Source of the DNA: Frigidibacter oleivorans
GTDB taxonomy: Bacteria > Pseudomonadota > Alphaproteobacteria > Rhodobacterales > Rhodobacteraceae
Reading direction: 5' to 3'
DNA length: 64,000 bases
Assembly (NCBI RefSeq): GCF_003993775.1
Contig: NZ_RJRZ01000005.1
Coordinates: 62,001 to 126,000, forward strand
Part shown: in pieces, positions 24,780-32,141 of the stretch
How positions within the stretch are numbered: the stretch's first letter is position 1
Layout of the letters: each line of letters opens with the position of its first letter
The notes under the pieces: generated by a model
The model's input: only the letters and a program-made list of their open reading frames with translations
What the model was told of the DNA's origin: nothing
The model's database searches: none
Made by a program: the position numbers and the translations under genes

Positions 24780-25184
24780 TCAGAACGGGATCTCGTCGTC
24801 GCGGTCGACCAGCTCGGGGTTTTCGTTCTCGGCCGACTTCGGGCGGCTCAGGAAGTCGACCTTCTCGGCGATGATCTCGCAGCCGTAGCGGTCAGTGCCG
24901 GTGGCGTCGGTCCATTTGGTGTAGTGGATGCGCCCGTGAACGAGGGCCTTCATGCCCTTTTCGCAATGCTCTGCGACGGTCTTGCCGAGACCGTTGAAGC
25001 AGGTGATGCGGTGCCATTCGGTATCCATGACCCGGTAGCCGTTCTCGTCGCGCATCACGCGACCTTCCGAGAGGCGCGGCCGCGAGGTGGCCAGGGTGAA
25101 GTTGGTGATCTTCGTGCCGCTTTGGGTCGAGCGCACTTCGGGCTTTTGACCGATGTTGCCGGCGAGGATGACGATGTTCTGCAT
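24780..25184 (-). CDS. ssb: Single-stranded DNA-binding protein
   Basis: A 134-residue SSB. The OB fold is clear: MQNIVILAGNIGQKPEVRST, ITNFTLATSRPR, DTEWHRITCFNGLGKTVAEH and KGMKALVHGRIHYTKW. It ends in the acidic tip DRDDEIPF, which recruits replication and repair proteins. The linker is very short compared with chromosomal SSBs, typical of plasmid copies. The start at 25184 is fixed by the MQNIV beginning; the 15 residues upstream in frame are not conserved-looking. It would protect plasmid single strands during replication or transfer. Confidence 0.93.
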   Translation of the reverse strand: MQNIVILAGNIGQKPEVRSTQSGTKITNFTLATSRPRLSEGRVMRDENGYRVMDTEWHRITCFNGLGKTVAEHCEKGMKALVHGRIHYTKWTDATGTDRYGCEIIAEKVDFLSRPKSAENENPELVDRDDEIPF

Positions 25185-25605
25185 GCTAAGCTCCTGTGTT
25201 TCCTGTCCCTGGGACCGTCCCTTCGACAAGACCCGAAAAAAGCCTGTCGGCTGAGGCGTGCACGGGAGACGGAACGTCGACCGGAAACCTCCAGAGGGCC
25301 GGGGTGGAGCGGGCAGCCCTGAAAGGGCAACACGGCCCGGACTGACGCGGGGTTGCGCGCCAGAGGCCGAACAGGCTTAGGGGATTGTCAGTCGAAGGGA
25401 TGGCACCGGGGATGGGAGCGACCTGGGCTCTCGCAGAACTCGGCCTTCCTGGCCATGGCAACGGGGTTGAAGCATTTGCGAAACCGCTGACCCGGCAGCT
25501 CAAGCCAACCACACCCCCCTGCCCTATCGCGGTGACCTCCCTGGGAGTTGCGATGTTTCGCCCTGACGGCTATCCCGGATGCATCATTCAGGACACAAGG
25601 GCCCA
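25185..25605. other. 421-base intergenic region between ssb and the H-NS-like gene
   Basis: Divergent promoters must lie here. The ssb ribosome site (AGGAG) is at 25190-25196. A plausible plus-strand promoter is at 25548-25576, and one KOPS-type octamer at 25517-25524. No convincing gene is seen in the rest, although several long frames remain open because of high GC. Confidence 0.45.
25548..25576 (+). promoter_or_regulatory. Candidate promoter of the H-NS-like gene
   Basis: TTGCGA (25548-25553), 17 bases, TATCCC (25571-25576), followed by a leader of about 23 bases. The gene start carries AAGGGC seven bases upstream. The match to consensus is moderate. Confidence 0.45.
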
Positions 25606-25923
25606 ATGGCTGATTTCAATCTCGAGGCACTGTCGCTCAAGGAACTGCGGCAATTGCAGAAGGACCTCGCCAAGGCGATTTCCACCTATGAGGACCGTCA
25701 CAAGGCCGAAGCCCGCACCAAGCTGGAAGCAATCGTCAAAGAGATGGGCTACTCCCTCGCCGAGCTGATCGGTATTGAGGTGAAAGCCACCCGTGCGCCG
25801 GCCCTCGCGAAGTACAGGCACCCTGAGAACGCGGCCCTCACCTGGTCGGGCCGTGGCCGGAAACCGCAGTGGTTCGCAGACCACATCAACTCCGGCAAGG
25901 ACCCGAGCGCTCTGGCAGTCTGA
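25606..25923 (+). CDS. H-NS-family nucleoid protein
   Basis: A 105-residue H-NS/Spb-type protein. The N-terminus (LEALSLKELRQLQKDLAKAI) is the dimerising coiled coil. The C-terminal DNA-binding motif is KYRHPENAALTWSGRGRKPQ followed by WFADHI, with the minor-groove RGR reader at its centre. Such proteins silence AT-rich foreign DNA. A plasmid copy can lower the cost of carriage or silence the plasmid's own accessory genes. ATG at 25606 is chosen from the conserved beginning; an in-frame Met 27 bases upstream lacks support. Confidence 0.9.
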   Translation: MADFNLEALSLKELRQLQKDLAKAISTYEDRHKAEARTKLEAIVKEMGYSLAELIGIEVKATRAPALAKYRHPENAALTWSGRGRKPQWFADHINSGKDPSALAV

Positions 25924-25960
25924 CGGAGTTGGGTGACCCCGCCCGGGCGAAGCATGGCCA

Positions 25961-26051
25961 AGTTAAGGAAACCGGTTTTTGCTGACACGACTGTTCGATC
26001 ATGTTAGAAAAACGACGATTTCTTAACACGACGCGGAGCGCATGTTAAAGC
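25961..26051 (+). promoter_or_regulatory. Repeated GTTAAGAAA-like sites before the Fic gene
   Basis: Four related words cluster here: GTTAAGGAAA at 25962-25971, TGTTAGAAAAA at 26002-26012, the inverted GATTTCTTAACA at 26017-26028, and TGTTAAAG at 26043-26050 over the start codon. The second and third form an inverted pair. They are good operator candidates for the C-terminal DNA-binding domain of the Fic protein. Confidence 0.5.
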
Positions 26052-27136
26052 CGACCTATGCCATTCCTGCCCTGCCACCCCCGGCCGAGATCGAGACCGT
26101 TCCGGTGCTGAAGGCGCTCGCGGGAGCGAGCCGCGCGCTTGCGGATCTGAAAGGTCAGGCGAAGACCATTCCGAACCAAGGCATCCTGATCGATACCCTA
26201 GCGCTTCAGGAAGCCAAGGCTTCGTCGGAAGTCGAAAACATCGTCACTACGCAGGATGAACTGTTTCAGGCGGATGTTTTCCCTGACGATCCGCAGTCCC
26301 CTGCGGCAAAGGAAGTGGCGCTGTATCGCGACGCTCTGCGGCTCGGATACGCACGCTTGGGCGAAACCGGCGGCCTCATCCCGAATTCGGCCCTGATCGA
26401 CATGTTCCGCTTGCTGAAGGACCGCAGCGATGGATTTCGCGTGACACCGGGCACTGCCCTCAAGAACGAGCAAACAGGGGAGATCGTCTTCGTTCCGCCC
26501 CAGGACGCGAACGAAATTGTCCGCCACATGACGGCGCTCGAACGGTTCATCAACGACGATGAACTCAGCGATCTCGATCCGCTCATCAAGATGGCTTTGA
26601 TCCATCATCAGTTCGAAAGCATCCACCCGTTTCCGGATGGGAACGGACGGATCGGGCGCATCCTGAACGTACTTTATCTCACCAGAACGGGGTTGCTCGA
26701 CATCCCGGTGCTCTACCTGTCGCGGTTCATCACCCGTAACAAAGCGGACTACTACAGGCACCTTCAGGCGGTGCGCGACACGGGCGAATGGGAACCCTGG
26801 GTCATTTACATGCTGCAGGCCGTTGCAGAGACTTCTGCCACAACCGTCGAGATTGTCACCGGCATCCGACAGCAAATGGCGGACGTGAAGCATCGCCTAC
26901 GTGAGAACTTGCCGAAGATGTACAGCCAGGAACTTCTGAACAACTTGTTTCGCCATCCCTACACCCGGATCGAATATCTGCAGAACGATCTGGATGTCAG
27001 TCGGCAGACGGCCGCGAAGTATCTCGATACTTTGGCTGAGCAGGGCTTTGTCGAAAAGCACCGCTCTGGAAAGCACAACTACTTCATCAACGTCGCCCTG
27101 GTGAAACTCTTCCTCGACGTTTCGGGCGGACCGTAA
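26042..27136 (+). CDS. Fic-family AMP transferase with C-terminal HTH
   Basis: A 364-residue class II Fic protein. The inhibitory helix near the N-terminus reads SSEVEN (61-66), matching (S/T)xxxE(G/N), whose glutamate blocks ATP binding. The active loop is HPFPDGNGRIGR (195-206) with the catalytic histidine. A C-terminal winged helix (IEYLQNDLDVSRQTAAKYLD, then LAEQGFVEKHRSGKHNYFIN) suggests DNA binding. Family members transfer AMP to proteins, sometimes as toxins with autoregulation. There is no separate antitoxin gene, which is expected when the inhibitory helix is internal. Repeats over its start suggest self-control. ATG at 26042 is the first possible start. Confidence 0.9.
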   Translation: MLKPTYAIPALPPPAEIETVPVLKALAGASRALADLKGQAKTIPNQGILIDTLALQEAKASSEVENIVTTQDELFQADVFPDDPQSPAAKEVALYRDALRLGYARLGETGGLIPNSALIDMFRLLKDRSDGFRVTPGTALKNEQTGEIVFVPPQDANEIVRHMTALERFINDDELSDLDPLIKMALIHHQFESIHPFPDGNGRIGRILNVLYLTRTGLLDIPVLYLSRFITRNKADYYRHLQAVRDTGEWEPWVIYMLQAVAETSATTVEIVTGIRQQMADVKHRLRENLPKMYSQELLNNLFRHPYTRIEYLQNDLDVSRQTAAKYLDTLAEQGFVEKHRSGKHNYFINVALVKLFLDVSGGP

Positions 27137-27282
27137 ACTCGACACCGGGCGTTCGGCTCCTTGGGCAGTCGTGCCGACCTCCGCGTCGCCTCAAATTTCC
27201 GGGCCAACGAGAGGTCTGAAAGCCGAACGGCCCGGATCGGGGCCCCTGCCCCGATGCCGAGTCTCGGGAGAAACAGTGGGCA

Positions 27283-27447
27283 TTATGCCCACGGGTCGAC
27301 CTCAGCGACCACTTGAACCTCGTCGCCGTCGATTTCATCGGCGGGGACGGCGCCGAAGGTTCCATCCCCTGCCTGGAAGACAACGATCGAGACCATGAGC
27401 GTGGCGGCGAGGGAGGCGGCGAAGGCGTGTGCATCTTTGCGGGACAT
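27283..27447 (-). CDS. Small single-pass membrane protein
   Basis: A 54-residue protein with a strong AGGAG ribosome site eight bases before ATG at 27447. It reads MSRKDAHAFAASLAATLMVS, then IVVFQAGDGTFGAVPAD, and an acidic tail (EIDGDEVQVVAEVDPWA). One membrane helix or uncleaved signal spans about 8-25. The family is not recognised. The ribosome site and biased composition argue for a real gene. It faces the Fic gene tail-to-tail. Confidence 0.5.
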   Translation of the reverse strand: MSRKDAHAFAASLAATLMVSIVVFQAGDGTFGAVPADEIDGDEVQVVAEVDPWA

Positions 27448-27835
27448 CTGTTTGGCTCCTGTCTTGGAGGCGGGGGACCATCCCCCGCGCGACAGGACCC
27501 CGCAGGCCCGAAGACTGGCTGACATCACCGGGTGCGTTCGGCTCGTCCGAATCCACCCGGCGGCACGGGCTTGCCCGTAGTCCGACCCCTCGCGGGTTGA
27601 TCTCGAAGACGGGATTCGGGGCAAGGAAGGGAATGGCGAGCGGGGGATGGTGCCCCAACGTCAGGAGCCGATTGTTCCGTTGATGCGTGGAACGCCGCCG
27701 GCCTCCCGGCCAGGCTCTTCGTTGAAGACCTCCTTCTTGGGAGATGGATCCTTTGGCGCCCCGCGGCATCGCGGGACGAAGGTGCGATCGGTGAGAGGCC
27801 CGCCCTTCGGCAGGCCCCTCACACAATCTCAGGGC
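27448..27835. other. 388-base gap with a strong stem-loop
   Basis: No gene is seen. At 27791-27822 lies a 14-base stem with two mismatches (GTGAGAGGCCCGCC, loop CTTC, GGCAGGCCCCTCAC). It begins 14 bases past the stop of the 27836-28309 gene, so it probably ends that transcript, although it lacks a T-run. Confidence 0.5.
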
Positions 27836-28309
27836 TCAGGCGGCCAGGTCCGCGCCCCCTGCCCTATCGCCGTCCTCGGCGCCAACGATTTCGAGCCGTG
27901 CGTTGCGATAGCCCTCTCGCGCGATCCAGAGCTCGGCCGCAGTGACGGACTCCGCCAGATGCAGCAATTCAGTGTTGCCCCCGAAGTCGAGGAGCACACG
28001 CACCTGCCCGGCCTTCGGTACCTCGGCCACTTCGAAGATCAGACGGCTGTCGGCCGAATGACTGCGCATGATCGTGACGAGAATGACCCCGTCCGAGGAG
28101 AAGTTTCCTTCATGCAGCGTGAAAGAGGCAGGTGCCGTCCAGGTCGGATAGACCCGGGGCGGCTCCTTCTTCACGAGACGACCCACGCCGTTCGAGTGCT
28201 CCCAGGCGGCAAGCTTCTTGGTGAAACGTGCCGGCGGCCTGAGACTGCCGTCGGTGTAGCGAATAAGCGCCCCGAGGGGGGCTGTGTCGATGATGGTTGT
28301 TGCAGACAT
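27836..28309 (-). CDS. Plasmid-backbone protein of unknown function
   Basis: A 157-residue soluble protein (TIIDTAPLGALIRYTDGSLR, PPARFTKKLAAWEHSNGVGR, VILVTIMRSHSADSRLIFEV). The family is not recognised; similar proteins accompany ParB-like genes on related plasmids as far as I recall. There is no membrane segment. ATG at 28309 begins right before the conserved-looking core. The C-terminus (AEDGDRAGGADLAA) is low complexity and contains a KOPS-type octamer at the DNA level. Confidence 0.55.
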   Translation of the reverse strand: MSATTIIDTAPLGALIRYTDGSLRPPARFTKKLAAWEHSNGVGRLVKKEPPRVYPTWTAPASFTLHEGNFSSDGVILVTIMRSHSADSRLIFEVAEVPKAGQVRVLLDFGGNTELLHLAESVTAAELWIAREGYRNARLEIVGAEDGDRAGGADLAA

Positions 28310-28375
28310 GATTCCTCATCCTGAATGCGAGCTCTTGCATTCATCATATTGATATTGCTGTGTTTTGTAAGAGAA

Positions 28376-28395
28376 GGGGCGGGTTTCCCCGCCCC
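28376..28395 (-). terminator. Terminator stem after the ParB-like gene
   Basis: GGGGCGGG, TTTC, CCCGCCCC. On the minus strand this is a perfect 8-base stem with a GAAA loop followed by TTCTCTT. It lies 14 bases after the stop at 28409. Confidence 0.65.
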
Positions 28396-28408
28396 CGCAT
28401 GCCTCAGA

Positions 28409-30580
28409 TCACTCTGCGGCCATCATCGACGCGGCGCTTTCCGGCAGACCGGCCGTCAGAAAGGCGGGAAGATCGACTTCCTCGGCCTGACCCGCGTCCT
28501 CCCCCTGCCCTTCTGCGATTACCTCGCCATCGCCTGCCGCCAGATCGACCCGGCGCAGGACCTCGGGCAACCAGCCGCTGCCCTTGAGGAGCCGCTCGGC
28601 CTCGGTCGCCATCTCGCCCTTTTTCAGGTGATCGAGAAGCTGCGCAGTCCCCTCCCCCTTCGCCTCGCGAACAGCCTCGAGGATCCGGGCCTTGGGCACG
28701 CGGTTAAGGTAGCCATCGACCGTCGGCTCCCAGCCTGCTTCGACCATGTCAAGATCGACCGCCCGGGCCACGAGATCGGCATGCGCCATGCGACGAGTCA
28801 GACCGCTGGCGGAGATGCCAGCCCCATAGGGGTTCACCTTCTCATGGAGCGCGTTGATCCCGAAGCTGAGGCAATGCGCCAGAAGGGCGAGACGGCTGCC
28901 CTGGTCGAGAGCCGTCAGATAGTCCCAGAGCGCCGCATCATCGCCGAGGGGCAGAGCGGCCTCCCAGGCTGCGTGACGCTCATCGACCAGTTTGGCCACG
29001 GTGCTGTCCTTCAGATCGGGTGCCTGCGCCGACATGTAGACGTGACGCACCGAAGCCTCGAGACAGCTGCCCGTGGCAGAGGAGGTGCGGAAGGTATCCG
29101 TCACCACCTTCAGGAGCAGAAGCGTCAGAGCAACATCCGGCGAACGCCCGATGGCCTCACGCAGCGCGAGGGTCCGATGGGCGGTCAGCTCCGTGACCAG
29201 CCGCTCGGGCAGCGGCTTTAGCGCACCGTCATCTTCCTCATCGGACGCATCCGCGCCGACCGGCTGACCGCCCGAGGTGATGACGGTGCCCCCGGCGGAG
29301 GTCGCCGACGGGTTCCAACTGGAAACACCAGCATCACCCCCCTGCCCCATGGCATCCGGACCATCGCCATCCTGGACCGCGGTCTTCTCGCGCGGCTCAT
29401 CCTCGGGCCGGACATAGCCGCGATAGATCGCAAGGCTGCCGTCCCGATCCAGCGTCACAAAGACGCCAGCGCGCGCAACTTCGGCCAGATCGTAGATCAG
29501 CGGCCGCTGTTCGAGCGCTTCCATGGCCATCTCGAGTTGCCCGAGCCGGGCATCGATCTCCACGGGATATTCGTCCTGACCAGAGTATTCCTCTTCCAGC
29601 GCCCGATACTCTGCGAGGAGCACAGCGTGGGCCGCGCTTTCCTCGTCGGTCATCGGGGCGGGATCACCGGCCAGACGCCGCAGACCGTGGCTGTAGCCAT
29701 AGGGCAGGTCGGTCGCGACCTCGATCCACTTCCAGCCCTCGACGACCAGCGCCTCGGCTTCCGCCTGAAGCTTCTCGGCCACCAACCGGTCGAGCAGGGC
29801 AGGGTCCTCGAGCCAGCCACCGTCATCGCCCTGGAAGAGATCGCGCAGGACGACACCGCCCGCCGCCTCATAGGCATCGACACCGACGAAGACCGCGCGA
29901 CGATCGGAGGCCCGGACAGAGGTCTCGGTAAGCATACGCCGGATGGCGTAGGGCTCCTTGTTCCAGGAGTTCTTCACCGCATCCCAGACCTGCGCCTGAC
30001 GCGCATGATCGGGGTTCACGGTGAAGGCCATCAGCTGTTCCAGCGTCATGCCATCCTCGGCATAGACCTCGAGCAGGGCAGGGGCCACGGACGCGAGTTT
30101 CAGGCGCTGCTTGACGATCTGCGGCGTGACGAAGAAGGCCGCCGCGATCGCTTCCTCGCCCTGACCCTTTTCACGCAAGGCCTGAAACGCGCGGAACTGG
30201 TCGAGCGGATGCAGGGCGACGCGCTGCATATTCTCTGCCAGCGAGTCGTCCTCGGCCAGAATCTCCGACGCAGCATCCCGCACGATGCAGGGGATCGGCG
30301 CGGTCTTCGCGAGTCGCTTCTGCTTCACCAGCAGTGACAGTGCCTGGAAGCGACGGCCGCCGGCCGGGATCTCGAACATCCCGGTCTCGACACCATCGGC
30401 ATCGACTACGGGCCGCACGTTCAGGCTCTGCAGGAGCCCGCGCCGCGCGATGTCCTCGGCCAGCTCTTCCACCGAAACGCCCGCCTTGATGCGCCGCACG
30501 TTGGACTGGCTCAGCACGAGCTTGTCGAAGGGGATGTCCCGTGAGGGGGACAGGGTGATTTTCTGAGCTGCTTTCGCCAT
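28409..30580 (-). CDS. Large ParB/Spo0J-family protein with ParB-like nuclease domain
   Basis: A 723-residue protein, far longer than partition ParB (about 300). The N-terminal ParB/Srx domain is clear: IPFDKLVLSQSNVRRIKAG (about 16-34), VRPVVDADG, FEIPAGGRRFQALSLL and the LAEDDSLAENMQRVALHPLD box. A helix-turn-helix follows (AIAAAFFVTPQIVKQRLKLA). The remaining 500 residues hold mixed helical regions without a known domain. These long ParB-like proteins are plasmid accessories distinct from RepB, perhaps transcription factors or nucleases. ATG at 30580 has GGAGA upstream and a leader motif shared with the DUF932 gene. The GGGCAGGG polarity of the whole window flips inside this gene. Confidence 0.82.
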   Translation of the reverse strand: MAKAAQKITLSPSRDIPFDKLVLSQSNVRRIKAGVSVEELAEDIARRGLLQSLNVRPVVDADGVETGMFEIPAGGRRFQALSLLVKQKRLAKTAPIPCIVRDAASEILAEDDSLAENMQRVALHPLDQFRAFQALREKGQGEEAIAAAFFVTPQIVKQRLKLASVAPALLEVYAEDGMTLEQLMAFTVNPDHARQAQVWDAVKNSWNKEPYAIRRMLTETSVRASDRRAVFVGVDAYEAAGGVVLRDLFQGDDGGWLEDPALLDRLVAEKLQAEAEALVVEGWKWIEVATDLPYGYSHGLRRLAGDPAPMTDEESAAHAVLLAEYRALEEEYSGQDEYPVEIDARLGQLEMAMEALEQRPLIYDLAEVARAGVFVTLDRDGSLAIYRGYVRPEDEPREKTAVQDGDGPDAMGQGGDAGVSSWNPSATSAGGTVITSGGQPVGADASDEEDDGALKPLPERLVTELTAHRTLALREAIGRSPDVALTLLLLKVVTDTFRTSSATGSCLEASVRHVYMSAQAPDLKDSTVAKLVDERHAAWEAALPLGDDAALWDYLTALDQGSRLALLAHCLSFGINALHEKVNPYGAGISASGLTRRMAHADLVARAVDLDMVEAGWEPTVDGYLNRVPKARILEAVREAKGEGTAQLLDHLKKGEMATEAERLLKGSGWLPEVLRRVDLAAGDGEVIAEGQGEDAGQAEEVDLPAFLTAGLPESAASMMAAE

Positions 30581-30604
30581 CAGATCTTCTCCACAACGGT
30601 CGCC

Positions 30605-30638
30605 GGAAGCCACTCTCCCGATCTCACTTCCCGTCACC
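30605..30638 (-). repeat. Shared upstream leader motif, copy 3
   Basis: Starts 24 bases before the ParB-like start codon, the same distance as the copy before DUF932. AGCCACTCTCCC and CCCGTCACC match exactly. Confidence 0.5.
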
Positions 30639-30694
30639 CTTCAAACCCCCAACCTTTCCCTCTCTACGTTCATCGTCGCGCGACCCGTCCGACA

Positions 30695-30745
30695 GTTCAC
30701 AGCTGTGAACTGTCTCGAGCGTGACAAGAGTTCACAGCTGTGAAC
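30695..30745. promoter_or_regulatory. Two parS-type partition sites
   Basis: The perfect 16-base palindrome GTTCACAGCTGTGAAC occurs at 30695-30710 and 30730-30745, 35 bases apart, directly after the repC stop. Both fit the repABC parS consensus GTTnnnnGCnnnnAAC exactly. RepB is the expected ligand. A location downstream of repC is known for some repABC plasmids. Confidence 0.85.
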
Positions 30746-30746
30746 A

Positions 30747-31958
30747 TCATGCCGCGGTTCGTCGCGACATCAGTGCCATGACCATCGGCCCGCAGGAGAA
30801 CTCGCCCGCCGCCGCCTTCGATGTCAGCGCACGGAGGTATCCGCCGGGCGATCTAATGTGAGCAAAGCGTTCCAGCATGGCGACAACAACGATCGAGGCC
30901 TGTTCGGGGCCCATGAACCGTTGCGCTTCTTCCCAAGCGGACGCACTGATGCCCATGGCGGGCCGTACATGGCAAGCCGCGTCGAAAAGCTGATGCCAGT
31001 GGCGGATATCGCCCTGGTAGAAGGTTTTGAGCGACGGGCAGCCCGCGATCACCAGATGAAGCGGGATCTTTGGCACGCGTCTTGTGTCTGCTTCTTCCAG
31101 GTCAGCAAATGGCACATCCGTTTCAACATCTGGCGCGCCGGCCGCCGCCCCGCCTTTTTCTAAGGCAGGTTCAAGATCTATAGATTCTTCATTTGAATTA
31201 TGATGATGACGCTCAAAACTGGCACCATTGGTGTTCATTTCTTCTGTTTCAGGACCGTCAATGACGTTGCGAGCATGGTCGAGAAGGGCCTCGAGGTCTG
31301 CTCGGTATGCCGAAAGCTCCTCGATCGCGAGCTTGCGGCGGAGGGCGCGGGCAATGAGGGCCGCCTTGTCGCGTAGCTGATCCCATAGGCCAAGGCCTGG
31401 CTGGATATCCTCTCCAAACTCCGCAAGAGCAGCGAGATCGCGCCGCATGAGGCTCACGACCTCGCGCAGTCGCCGCACACGACCCTCTACCTCACGCACG
31501 GCCTCTGCGGCCCGTGCCACCTCTTCGGACCGGCAGTAGAGTGGCGAGAGATCAAAGCCGAAAGCCACGCGCCCATCGCCATGCTTGCGGACATACCTCT
31601 TCCCGTTGGGGCTATCGCGACGCATCAGCAAGCCTGCCTCGACCAGGCGGGCCAGGTGACGGCGCATCGTGGAGCAGGGCATGCCATTCAGCCGCTCGCA
31701 GATCGCCTTGTTGGACGGGAAGACGACCATCTCGGCGTTCCCGCCAAGCGCATCATCGGGAAAGAAGCTGAGAAGCCCCTGCAGGACGGTCAGATCGCGC
31801 TCAGTAACCCCAAAGGCGGCCTGCGCCTTCGAAAGCTCGCGAAGGAGCTCCCACTTGTTGACAGGCTTGCCTGGAACAGACGCCTCAGGCCGCTCGACCA
31901 CGCGCAGATGGGCGTGCGAGATCGGCCGCATAAACGGCGAAATCGGTGTGTACTCCAT
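30747..31958 (-). CDS. repC: Replication initiator RepC
   Basis: A 403-residue RepC. The N-terminal domain begins after a short variable start with VNKWELLRELSKAQAAFGVT, ERDLTVLQGLLSFFPDDAL and VVFPSNKAICERLNGMPCST, the DNA-binding winged-helix region. A coiled-coil linker follows and the C-terminal domain contains LHLVIAGCPSLKTFYQGDI and FMGPEQASIVVVAMLERFAH. RepC starts replication at an origin that usually lies inside its own gene; here the AT-rich stretch near 31160-31250 is the best candidate. Expression is limited by the antisense RNA before the gene and by RepA-RepB repression. The length is normal. Confidence 0.95.
   Translation of the reverse strand: MEYTPISPFMRPISHAHLRVVERPEASVPGKPVNKWELLRELSKAQAAFGVTERDLTVLQGLLSFFPDDALGGNAEMVVFPSNKAICERLNGMPCSTMRRHLARLVEAGLLMRRDSPNGKRYVRKHGDGRVAFGFDLSPLYCRSEEVARAAEAVREVEGRVRRLREVVSLMRRDLAALAEFGEDIQPGLGLWDQLRDKAALIARALRRKLAIEELSAYRADLEALLDHARNVIDGPETEEMNTNGASFERHHHNSNEESIDLEPALEKGGAAAGAPDVETDVPFADLEEADTRRVPKIPLHLVIAGCPSLKTFYQGDIRHWHQLFDAACHVRPAMGISASAWEEAQRFMGPEQASIVVVAMLERFAHIRSPGGYLRALTSKAAAGEFSCGPMVMALMSRRTAA
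31160..31250. other. Candidate origin of replication inside repC
   Basis: This is the most AT-rich stretch of repC, with runs such as AGATCTATAGATTCTTC and TTTGAATTATGATGATG, in an otherwise GC-rich gene. In repABC plasmids the origin lies within repC in such a stretch. No iterons are obvious. Confidence 0.4.
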
Positions 31959-32009
31959 GATGTCAGTTCACGAAGGCAAAGAAAGACTGCGCCGCGAATC
32001 ACATATGAC

Positions 32010-32038
32010 TTGCGGTTTGCGCGCTGGCCCACTACCTT
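32010..32038 (+). promoter_or_regulatory. Promoter of the countertranscribed RNA
   Basis: TTGCGG (32010-32015), 17 bases, TACCTT (32033-32038) on the strand opposite repABC. Transcription from about 32045 would run into the terminator at 32062-32099, giving an RNA of about 55 bases. Confidence 0.55.
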
Positions 32039-32044
32039 GAAGGT

Positions 32045-32099
32045 GCTAAGATCAAAGTTGGGGTCTCGTGGAGCGCAAGCTTTGCGGGACCTTTTCTTT
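32045..32099 (+). ncRNA. repABC antisense RNA (ctRNA, incompatibility RNA)
   Basis: Between repB and repC, on the opposite strand, lies a 13-base stem with a GCAA loop (32062-32074 pairing with 32079-32091, several G-U pairs), followed by TTTTCTTT. This is the usual form of the repABC ctRNA: a small antisense RNA that pairs with the repC leader and closes its translation, so setting copy number and incompatibility. The 5' end is estimated from the promoter. Confidence 0.8.
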
Positions 32100-32141
32100 A
32101 GCCTGTACCGTGCCTCCTTCTTGTTGCTGCTCTACCTCTCT

